Position numbers and translations under genes: made by a program. The notes under the pieces were generated by a model. The model saw only the letters and a program-made list of their open reading frames with translations, was not told the DNA's origin and did no database searches. A stretch of 25,235 nucleotides of DNA from Ectocarpus siliculosus (lineage: Eukaryota > Sar > Phaeophyceae > Ectocarpales > Ectocarpaceae). Numbering within the stretch: position 1 is the stretch's first letter; each line of letters begins with the position of its first letter. This document shows positions 9,983 through 19,100 of the stretch, in pieces. The stretch is taken from positions 6,476-31,710 of the forward strand of contig FN648444.1 in assembly GCA_000310025.1 (NCBI GenBank), read 5' to 3'.

Positions 9983-10915
9983 GTCCCTGTCCAGTGCTTC
10001 CAGCTGGTCGGCGCTGATGTGCTGTCACCTCTACTCTTGAGACTACGAGCTTCAGTCGAGTGTCGCCCTGGTAGGAAGGGCGGGCAACTGCAGTTGCACC
10101 ACCCAGCTACCGTCGCCCTCGCCGCCATTGCGAGCGTGCCGCTGCTGTCCTCTTGCGACAGCAGACGATGTAGATCTACGTGTTCGGCGTGTTCATCCTC
10201 TTTCCTCCGTATTTCTAAACATAGTACTGAAGCCTCATTTTTTTACCTCCCCTTCGCTGCCGATGCAGCTGCTGCCCTAGCTTCTGTCACTTGTTGCTGC
10301 CGTAGTCGCTTCCGATACTACGTCTGCCGCGATTGCTGCTGCTGCTGCTGCTGCTGTCTCTGCCGCATGGAGACACACACCGCTGCTGCCCGAAAAAACG
10401 CATCCTTGTCCACACACATCAGAAGCGTTTTCGGTCCACATCATTTTCCGGGAGATTTCTCTGGCCTCTCTTCCGATGATGATGTTGCAGAATATATGTA
10501 TAAAAAAAAAAACATTGCAGGTCTGCAGCGGCGGTTCTGGTTCATCCCTGGGCAACAAGGGCCTCTCAAGTGGCCTCCCTGCAACAACCTTCCACCTCCT
10601 GAGCGTCCAGCGACGCGCATCGAGATCCAGCCAAGGTCCAACAGCGCATCTCATACAAGAACCGTTGTAGAAATCGTTGCAGCGGTACAACAGCAGCCTA
10701 AGTCGGTGGCGTTACGAGTTACTGGAGAGGAGGGGCTGCAGAAAGAAGTGCGTGTTCGGGAAGATTTCATCCAAATCGAGGCGGAAAGAAAGGTACGGCG
10801 GTGGGAAGCGAGCGAGACGCGGGTACCACAGACCATCCAGGACCTTCAGGCCGTTGCAGCCAGCAACGGATATGGCAGCAAAGGGCTTGTGCATTTACAT
10901 GTAACGACAACCTGA
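9974..10915 (+). CDS. Long open frame of doubtful coding status (313 codons)
   Basis: The longest open frame in the window, with no recognised family. Its middle overlaps a repeat that recurs at 24445-25022. Some segments are conserved in the same frame in both places (LPFAADAAAALASV, then P-H/Y-HFPG-x-FS-x-x-SSDDDV, then PATRIEIQP). Elsewhere the two copies drop in and out of frame: the Cys-rich part here corresponds to an Ala-rich reading in the other copy, and the C-terminal part is shifted twice. A TATA-like string also sits inside both copies. I lean towards non-coding or decayed, with a once-coding segment in the middle. Confidence 0.25.
   Translation: MPGVPVQCFQLVGADVLSPLLLRLRASVECRPGRKGGQLQLHHPATVALAAIASVPLLSSCDSRRCRSTCSACSSSFLRISKHSTEASFFYLPFAADAAAALASVTCCCRSRFRYYVCRDCCCCCCCCLCRMETHTAAARKNASLSTHIRSVFGPHHFPGDFSGLSSDDDVAEYMYKKKNIAGLQRRFWFIPGQQGPLKWPPCNNLPPPERPATRIEIQPRSNSASHTRTVVEIVAAVQQQPKSVALRVTGEEGLQKEVRVREDFIQIEAERKVRRWEASETRVPQTIQDLQAVAASNGYGSKGLVHLHVTTT
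10236..10797 (+). repeat. Dispersed repeat, copy 1 (partner 24445-25022)
   Basis: Shares ACCTCCCC, then CTGCCGATGCAGCTGCTGCC and CTAGCTTCTGTC, then CATTTTCCGGGA with TTTCTCT, TCTTCCGATGATGATG, CGACGCGCATCGAGATCCAG and GAGGAGGGGCTG with 24445-25022. The match ends at a GAAAG|GTA string in both copies. Substitutions and frame-breaking indels are common, so this duplication is much older than the 3-kb one. Confidence 0.85.
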
Positions 10916-12897
10916 CAAGTTGCCTCCCAGGTCGTGAAATGCCTCAAGCGCAAATCCGCCTCTTGGCCTGTTGGTACTTCAAAGTGTAGTTTCTGGTGTC
11001 CCAGCTTCATGATTTCATTGAATTCTTGCAGCGGCCTGCAGCAGTAGGGGGGGCTATACGGCTGCATGAGTATGTCTGCCTGTCCGATGTAAGGCCGGTG
11101 AAATCGCTTGGCACCGACTGTGCCTTAGAGCCGGTGGCGGAAGGCCGGTGACGGCCTTATAGAGGGCATTCCCTCTTGAAGCGGTTATGGTCCCCCGCCT
11201 TCCCCCTCCGTAGAAGTGACGCTACAGCAGTAGTATGACGGTTTGAAATATTTGCCTCTGCCTCTCTGCTTTCATTTCGTTCTTTTATTCATTCATTCGA
11301 TTATTCATGGCTGTGACTCTTCGTGTCATCGCGTTGTCCAACAGCAGTACCTACGTTTACTACACTTCGCAGCGGGCCAAGTGTAGACAAGTCTGAGAGC
11401 ATGCATCCAGCCGCAGTGTTGAACATGTCCCATTTGTGGTGTTGTGTCGGCTTCAAATTTGGTTCTCATCGGAAATCAGCCATCATCAATCAAAGACATC
11501 ATGAACGGCTGAGTTTTCGCTGCCAAAATGAATATTGTCCGCTCGAGCTGGCTCCAACGTAGAATAACAACGTGCGCGATGTTTTGTGCGGGAGTACAAT
11601 CATCGGTGTAAGACACACAGTCCCTCTTCGGGCAACGCGCATGTGGTCTTGCGTCACCTGAGGGAGGGTAGACACCCACGTCCCGGGAGACCTTGTAGTC
11701 TATGTATAGCCCATGAAAGCCAAGAATTGAATGCCGGGGAGGGTGTGGCAAGGCGTATGCTTATGTGGTAAGCAAGAGGCCGCTATCTTTCTGCAGAGGC
11801 AAGAGGGCACGCGGATTCAAATACGTGAAGCACACACACCCTCAAACTTACCACGCACAGAAAATTCGGCGTTCTTGCGAAATTTCTGAAATGTAAGAAA
11901 AAGAGCGAACGACGCCTGCTGATTGGATGGTGCAGACAGTTCCATCCCTGGGTGCAAGTGCAAAGCTGCCTTCCCACTTGAGCCGTCTCTTGTCTCTTGT
12001 CTAATGTCCCCGGACATTTGATAGGGATTATAGACAGCAACTGGCGGGAGCCTGGTAAACGGGGCACGAAAAGGAAGTTTTCCAAGATATTTCTCTAGAG
12101 GGAAAGCGAGACCTTCTAACTCAAGCCCTAGGTTGCTCGGTGCCTTCTGTCAACGGTGGGCTAGGTACTTCTTCCGCGCTTGCCCCTAGTAGCGCTTTCC
12201 ACCCAAGGGTAGACAGACGCGGCGCAACTTCGCTGTTGAACCCGCGGCGCAATCGCCCCGCAATTCGACCTGTTCATTACCCTCATACTCCTCCACTCTA
12301 CAAAGCATTCATACTAGACTAGAGTCCCTGTGTACCCCGGCACCCCCCTGGTCGAGTAGTGCAAAGGAGGAGACAATCATGCCATTCTTCGCGAGGTAAA
12401 GCAGGTGAAGAAGATGGGGACAAAAAGTGTCCCCAAAAGGCGATCCAGCCCTAAAGGGGTTAAGCACCGAATCAAGGGGGCGGGGAGGGGGGGCGGGGGC
12501 TGTTGTATACCGTATGGGCCTATACATACAGGATTTAGTGTGGTATAGTATAACCTATATACTTTTTTGTGTAGGATGCGGTATAGCTGTAGTTATACCT
12601 ATAAAACCTCTTATATGGGCGTTAGACTACTGATAGCAGTCAGTCATGCCCATCTAGCACAGCAGTGCTGGCCACCTGCAACAACCGCAAGCACACACAC
12701 ATGTATGTCTAGTCCGGAAAGCACTCCGGCAGCGAGCGGCCGATTGTAAGGATGCATCTGGAGTTTGAGTAGTAGTGGGCGAGATCCGGTGATCGCTTAC
12801 TTTGCTGCGCGCCCTAAGTATACACATTTGGTTTGGGGCTGATATGTCACTTCCTCCGTGCAAATGGTTTTAGGATTTTTGGGTGTTGCGGGTAAAA

Positions 12898-12926
12898 AAA
12901 AGGGGGGGCGGGGGGGGGCGGGGGAG
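12898..12926. repeat. G-rich tract (potential G-quadruplex)
   Basis: Runs of 7, 9 and 5 G separated by single C, preceded by poly-A. Confidence 0.7.
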
Positions 12927-13670
12927 CTTAACGTATTTCAATCCACGTGCCCTCTTGGCAGAGAGCTCAGATGACAACGATCGCAGCGTTCGTCGCAAAT
13001 AAAAATGACAGGAATGAATGCGTGGTGCTGCTGTGTGTGCTGGTCGGTTGTTACTTTGGGGTCGCAGAACAACAACCAAGGGGTGCACGACAACTTGATG
13101 GGCATTTGCCTACCGGTTTTTGAGTGGGCGCGTATTTTTGAGCGGAGGAACAAACCGCATACCGCGTTTCTCGCTTGACCTGTTTTCCCTACCCCAGGTG
13201 TTCGCCTCTTACATTACATATCCGTACGGACTTGCTTGGCGTACGGACTCATTGCTTCCTTTTTTATTTTGCGAAACGGGAAGATCTGCCTGATGTCTAC
13301 TTTGTACCATGGTGCTTCTTATTACTGTACAGATTCATGGTTGTCTGCCAGAATTCCTTGCGTCTTTGCTCTCCTCTCCGCTCTCGTCATCTCGGGACCC
13401 CGGGTTCTCAGTAGCGACTGCTGTAGCTGGGGTAGCCCGATTTCTCAACTGGAAGAGGAGGCAAGAAAAGACTCCTCTTCCTGTCAGCTCCTGAGGCTGG
13501 CACACCACTAGAAGCCTTCTATGTGACCACCTCGCTAGTTGTCTCTACGAACTCTCTCTCTCGCACGCTAAGACTCTGTAGGACACAAGGCTTGAACAGA
13601 ATGGTAACACATGCGACTCCTCCTCTCGACCGAGGGGGCCCGGCAGTACGCAATACGTTCCGGGCACCCC

Positions 13671-13752
13671 AATATAAACAGTATGTATGGCAATTCGAGC
13701 TGTTTCAATAAACCTCGGTTTGATTCGTCTACGCCTTTGTCTACGCCTTAAA
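13671..13752 (+). promoter_or_regulatory. TATA box closely followed by AATAAA: possible solo LTR core
   Basis: AATATAAAC at 13671-13679 is followed 28 bases later by AATAAA (13707-13712), and then by a doubled TCTACGCCTT ending in TTAAACA. TATA then AATAAA within one short stretch is the layout of the U3-R-U5 core of a retrotransposon LTR. I could not find a matching TG start or a second LTR in the window, so this stays tentative. Confidence 0.25.
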
Positions 13753-13838
13753 CAAACCTGCCCTTTCTTACGGGTTGGACATGTACTGAGACACGAAGAA
13801 TGGTTGGATGGGAAGGAAGGATGAAATGAACGTGATAG

Positions 13839-14107
13839 CAAAAAGGACGGATTTCCAAACTGCATCGTCCGCTGCAGTTCCCCTGCCAATTTGAGGTTGA
13901 GGTTCCCTGATGCAGAGATTACCCTTGCACTGTTCTGTGCAATGCATTAGGGAACCTCTGCATTACGGAACCTTTTCCCAGAACAGTGCAAGGGGGTCCT
14001 CTGCATTAGGAAGCCTCACTCCTACGAGCGTTGGGGGAACGCTGATTAGGGGACCTCAACCTGAAATTGGCAGGGGAACCCCACAGGTTTTCAAACCGTC
14101 CTTTTTG
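13839..14107. mobile_element. MITE / nested foldback element, 269 bp
   Basis: Three nested inverted repeats. The outer CAAAAAGGACGG (13839-13850) mirrors 14096-14107 perfectly. A middle 31-base arm (13878-13908, containing CCCCTGCCAATTTGAGGTTG) mirrors 14048-14078 with two mismatches. An inner CCCTTGCACTGTTCTG (13922-13937) mirrors 13979-13994 perfectly. The short motif CCTCTGCATTA recurs in the loop. No coding capacity. No convincing target-site duplication was seen by eye. Confidence 0.82.
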
Positions 14108-14857
14108 AGGAAATAGAAATCCTCGAATAGCGCCGGTAAGGGCCGGTCGCCCCGGAGGTCTAGTGGTATCCTCGTAAATCCTATTTGTCTCAAAGGTCGT
14201 GGAATCCCCATGGTGTGAAACAATTACAGAATTTGCGGGTGAACGCGAAATATAGCTGAAAAGGCTCTCGTGAGTACCAAACTTCGACGTTGGCACCGTT
14301 GACGAGGGAAAGGGACGGCTGGACCCTTCTCGCGATAAAGAAAAATTCAGCACGCACCGCAGAAGGAAGGCGGGGCACGAAAATAAATAAAAAGAAGAAA
14401 AAAGCCCTGGTGTTCACCCCCTCCCGTGTGACCCTGGATGGTTGTAGTTGTACGAAAAAGTGCACTCTGAAAAGTGTACTGTAGTACTCTACATACACTG
14501 CAAAGTGTAGTACATGTCTCACCACCAAAAATGAGGGGAATGTCGCCATAATAAAATAGGACGAAAACACATACACACAACGGCATTCCGGCACCGGCCT
14601 TATATGGGGCCCACTTCTTCTGTACATCGAATGTGTGGTGTGTGTCGTTTGCCAATGTTATTGTACCTCGTTCGTGTTGCTCTTTCGTACCAGTAGGGGC
14701 GGACAATCGAGTCGTGGTGACGCTGCGCTACAAGTGGCGCCCTACACGTCTCACCAATGTCTGGTCTGCATACCATTGCGAAAAAACCTCCTTCTTATAT
14801 CCGATCCCAGAAGCAGTTTCGTGTGTGCTACCTGCTTGTTTCATAATTCAGCGTAGG
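14108..14857. other. No supported gene
   Basis: Contains short ORFs and a weak tRNA-like string (GGTCTAGTGGTATCC near 14157-14171, with GGTCGTGGAATCC about 25 bases on) that does not fold into a tRNA by eye. Bases 14806-14857 resemble 3057-3100 downstream of copy A and form the left flank of the foldback insertion. Confidence 0.4.
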
Positions 14858-15150
14858 TAAGGGTCTGAAGACAAAACTTTTTCGATGTAAACTAATTATG
14901 ACAACAAACGCAAGAGCACCAGAAATGCACAAGAGACACACAAGACCAGTCGGAAGGCATCACGAAACACAGAAGAAATCGTTGATTCTCGCACAGGGCG
15001 GCAGTAGAGGTTGCTTAGGACATACATACATCTCACGCGTCTTTCTCCACATGCTTACTTTGAAATCAAGGGAAAAATTCAACACCATTAACTATAAGTT
15101 CAAGCAGCAAGAGCCAAACGGAAGGCGCTCAAACAAGGTCAGTTTTGAGA

Positions 15151-15339
15151 GTTAGGTCTGGGTTTCTTTTGTCATCAGTAGAGGAGAGGACCCCATGGGG
15201 AGGCGTCGTGCGTGCTAGCACGTGCAGTTTTGCTACTGGGGCTGAAATATCGAAGGTCACAGCAGCCTCTGAAACCAGTCCGAAATCTGTGCCAGAACTA
15301 AGCGGCATCCAACATTTGTCACAGTCGTGCTCGCCGCCA
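15151..15339 (+). repeat. Left arm of internal palindrome
   Basis: Imperfect inverse of 15532-15708; shared strings include GTCATCAGTAGA, GAGGCGTCG and GCAGCCTCTGAA. Confidence 0.85.
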
Positions 15340-15531
15340 CTGACCCCAATCTCCTGAACTGCGGGTTGACAGCAACAGCCGATGCCACTAGCTGTGACGG
15401 TGAACACGGATGTGACAAATGTTGGATCCCGCTTGGTTCCGGCGCAGATTTCGGACCCCAACCTCCTGAGTCGCAGTAGCTAGTGCCACTAGACACAACT
15501 AACAAAACCTCCATTCAGGGGTTTTCGGCCC

Positions 15532-15708
15532 GTGGCGGTGAACACAGCTGTGACAGCTGTTGGATGCCGATTGTTTCCGGCGCAGATTTGTTCAGAGGCT
15601 GCTACGACCTTCAATATTTCAGCTCCAGTAGCAAACCCGAACGTGCCAGGACGCTCGACGCCTCTTCATGGTGTCATCTACTGATGACAGTAGAAACCTA
15701 AAGCTAAC
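15532..15708 (-). repeat. Right arm of internal palindrome
   Basis: Imperfect inverse of 15151-15339. Its beginning also matches the third core copy at about 15388-15455 directly. Confidence 0.85.
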
Positions 15709-15792
15709 TAACCATAGGTTGTTTTCTTTCTATAGTTTGGATCCAAATATGAGAAAAGGGCCAGCGTTAAAACCCTTGTCTTCAGACCCTTA

Positions 15793-16040
15793 ATTCGCTA
15801 TCTCGCGTTCGTTCATCACAATAATTTGCCGCTGCCGTACGAACGCCGTCCAGGGAGATACACGCCCGTCCACACCGTCCTCGATCGAATCACCAGGCAG
15901 GTTCATGGAAGCCAACCTGTTTGCAACGTAGAAAATACTTTGAAGACGGAGAACTGAAGGTGGCCAGTCTGTCGATTCAATAGGAGGTTACGGTTATTTT
16001 TTCTTACATACGTTTGGCTTCTTCATCTTTGACGCAGGTC
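15793..16040 (+). promoter_or_regulatory. Upstream region of copy B
   Basis: The 248 bases between the foldback element and the start codon of copy B. No TATA box is visible. The last 60 bases are pyrimidine-rich (TTATTTTTTCTTACATACG...), which suits a 5' UTR. Any core promoter must lie here or inside the mobile element. Confidence 0.35.
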
Positions 16041-16116
16041 ATGAAGCCGCGATGGGAGCTGGGCGTGTTGCTCACCGTTGCTTTCTTCAGCAGCGCGCAG
16101 GCAATTACTTCATCCG
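16041..16116 (+). CDS. Copy B exon 1: signal peptide
   Basis: ATG begins MKPRWELGVLLTVAFFSSAQ, then AITSS and a single G before the donor GTAAGC at 16117 (phase 1). It has a positively charged start, a hydrophobic core and AQA as a good cleavage site. The start is supported by the match to the exon 1 remnant of pseudogene C, which is conserved from exactly this codon on. Confidence 0.88.
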
Positions 16117-19100
16117 GTAAGCACGTACGCTACAAATGAGGTCACCCATTTTGTTACACCTTATTTTTCCATCACGGAGGTCGCAGCGGCTTCTCCAATC
16201 GAACGCCCGTGCCTGTTTTCTGTCTTCAAATTTCGGGCAGGCCTCTCTCGCTGAAATTACCCAGTTGTTCGTATTTCTACAACGAATTCCTCATGTTGGT
16301 TGTCATTCTCTGGGAAACTATGGTTCCAGTGTTCAGCTTAACATTCATCCGTCTCTTATACCAAGTGATCATTCCACAAGCCCGTCTTCCCTTGTCCAGC
16401 CTAGCGAATAATACTCGCTGCTGCAATAGCGCATCGTCAAGGGCGGCGACCGCGCACGTCTGGGTGCGACATTCGTCCCGGACCTTTCCGTGAATGTAGT
16501 CGTTCGTTCTATGTTATCGTCTTCGTCCCGAAGGCCGAAGTCTTCGCTCAAGCCGTGGCCAATGCCTGGCTGCATGGTGGGGCAACGCCATCACAAAATA
16601 GGTATCCATCACCATGAGCTACTATTAAGTTCTTGAATGCAATAACAACATTAACAACCAACAACACCTTGGGAAAGGTATGAGTCTGGTAAGGGCCGAG
16701 CTTACCGTCATCGCCTTCGCCGCCGGAGTCTTCGTCCTCGATGCCCTCCCCGTTGCTGTCCCGACAAAACGCTGTTGGTCATGCTCTCCGCACTGGTCCA
16801 TCTTGGTCAAAGAGGCCTCATATCCCTTCCCGTTCATGACCCTCGCCAGGTTCTTGTGTCGGCCGCCGCAGGCCTATGGGACCTCATTCCCCTAGCCCAA
16901 ATATTTTCAGCCGAGCCGCTGTTGTGCACCCCGTTTGTGGGTGCATGCTCAAGCTGGCGCCCTTCAACTAATCGTCGGCTCTCTCGGCAGAAGTTAACGA
17001 TGGGCAACGAATAATAGCCAAATTCGAGTTGATGGGACAAGCAACCGACACAGTAGGTTGGGGTGGAGACCACCAATGAAGATGTTGTGTGTTCCACGTA
17101 ATTTTCACGAGCATGGGGGAGAAACAGTCATAAGTGCGGTTAAGCGCATGTTACGTTAACCGGCAACAAATGGCGTGGGTGGGAATTAAGTCAAGCAGGG
17201 TGGCCATGCTCCGGGGTTCCAAGAAAAGCACTAGTGAGCCAAGGATAGCGCGATGGACGATGCTGTACTCAACTTCGAAGTCACCGAGACGACAACGACA
17301 AAGAAGTACGTGCACCGCGAAACCCCCAACGCCTGAACCACAACCCCCACCTCCCGGTGCTCCGCGGCATTCTTGTGTTATGCAGATTGCTCCACTTCGT
17401 TCATCAGTGATGGATGGTGCGACTCATGTGAGTATTCATGGTCGATGTATTCCTTACGAACGATGCCGTCCGATTAACAGACGGTGTTGTGGGGTGTTGC
17501 TTTGTGTTTTACCCGCGAGGTGTTCACAGCATTTTGCGTGTGTGCAGGAATACGCTTGGTTGATGGTACGTCGAATTGACTCGGCCGTTGTGTGCACCTA
17601 CATGCTGGAGGCGTTCCACGGTGAACGTGAGATCTTGGAGCCCTGCATGTCCTAGAATGGAAAATTGATCGAGGAGCTCCTGATTCAGTTGCGTCGTATA
17701 CCATCGAGGTTTGAGTCGTGGTGGATATTGGATGTGTAGCGGGTTCACTTACTATTAATAGGAACTTTGTTTGAAACGCGTACTGTGTATGTATGCAGAT
17801 TCTGGATCTCCTTCCCCGGAAGTCATACCGCGTGGCCAACACATTAGATCGCATCCCCCGTTGTGAAGCACGGTACAACACAACATTTCGTTTCATGGAT
17901 CGCAGCTGACACCGTGAAACCAGCAATTCTCGCAATGTTCTCCTGCAGGGCGCCATGTTTCAACGTACGAAGTGCTAAAGGGTAGAATGTCTGGAGGAAA
18001 AAATGCTCTCAATGCCCGACCTGAGGAAAAGGAGACCGAATGCCCAACTCTCTCTGCCTGTCTTCTAGTGCTCCGTGCTGCTCCTACAGCCCCATTGACA
18101 ACATAGTACATAGGAAACCCTTGGTGGTTGAGGCGCATAGCAATGCTGCCTGCGATAAGAATGACGGGAACATGGCATGGCTTTAGTAAGCGAGCAACCT
18201 CCCCTGCATTTCCGTCTTGTTTCATTCATGCCTTGGAATTTCGCAGCGAACAACAACTCCGACTGCGACTATGATGGCGGCGACTGTGAGTGAACGTCTG
18301 GCGAGAGCTGGGCCGCCCATGTGCATGCCCTGAATATGGTTCTCCTGGAATAGCGAGCCACGGTCTTCGTTGTTGTGCTGTGGTGACTGGTTGCAGGGTT
18401 GCGAAATGATACGGCTCAGCGATTTGTTGGATGCCCTCGTCAATATTTCGTCGTGTCCTATATTCAACATGAAAGTTGATCCATGGGTACCCGTTCTCAA
18501 GTAGCAGCCGCATTTGTCAACATGAAGGATGCCATGATTGTTTCGGGCAAACGGCCTCTTTTACGCCCGACCACTCTGGGGTCGGCTTCTGTTCCGACTT
18601 CCCATCGATTGCGTCGTGAATGATTCTGTAGAGATGGTGGTTTCTTTTTCTGTGGTCATCGTGATCCCTGAACAAAAATGCCAGGTGTGCTTACCGGAGG
18701 TTGGTCGTCTTTTCCCTCATGTTGCAAGATATCTTGATAACGTCCATTGAGCACTAAGTTCGCGTGCTTGCTGTCCCCGGCCATCTTGTTTCCCGCGCTG
18801 TTACTGAAACTCGAGGCTGCATTTGCGACTGCTTCAACGACACCTACGAGTGCGGTGTTGTGGGCTTCACCTGCATCGATCCTACATCGTCCTGCTACTG
18901 TAAGCGGAAGTAAATAAGAAAATTAACATCCGATTGACGTCTACCTTCGTTTCGTGCTCGATAGCTGGAATGGGACGCAGCCGCAGCTGTCAGTCAGGCC
19001 CAGATGTTGTCGTCGTCGATCAGTCCCATGTCTCAAGACGTTTGCACCCAATAGACAGAAGATTGATATTTGCTAGCGGTCGACGGAACTACTACATAGT

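Larger units (their letters stand above)
10798..13838. other. No supported gene
   Basis: ORFs are short and unremarkable on both strands. Local structure includes an imperfect palindrome AAGGCCG-GTGA-CGGCCTT near 11140-11158, G-rich tracts at about 12476-12500 and 12901-12925, and an LTR-like promoter/poly(A) pair at 13671-13712, described separately. Confidence 0.4.
14860..15790. mobile_element. Foldback-like DNA element, 931 bp, with TA target duplication
   Basis: The ends are a perfect 15-bp inverted repeat, AGGGTCTGAAGACAA (14860-14874) against 15776-15790, each bordered by TA (14858-14859 and 15791-15792). Inside is a long imperfect palindrome with arms 15151-15339 and 15532-15708. A third copy of the arm core (TGTGACAAATGTTGGAT...GCGCAGATTT) lies between them at about 15388-15455, in the orientation of the right arm. 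The sequences on either side join up to resemble 3057-3160, which lacks the element and serves as a related empty site. No transposase was seen. The TA duplication fits a Tc1/mariner-type mechanism, by inference. Confidence 0.85.

Noticed and set aside
14157-14215. Possible tRNA gene with GGTCTAGTGGTATCC and GGTCGTGGAATCC.
   Set aside because: No acceptor stem or anticodon arm could be formed by eye; at most a tRNA relic.
16403-16455. Possible second, degenerate LNR exon 3 (CGAATAATACTCG...GGGCGGCGACC resembles the exon 3 pattern).
   Set aside because: Needs gaps and yields no DGGDC reading; similarity too weak to separate from chance.
17134-17655. 173-codon plus-strand ORF with some Cys and Pro.
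   Set aside because: It runs across exon 2 in a different frame from the LNR reading and shows no domain.
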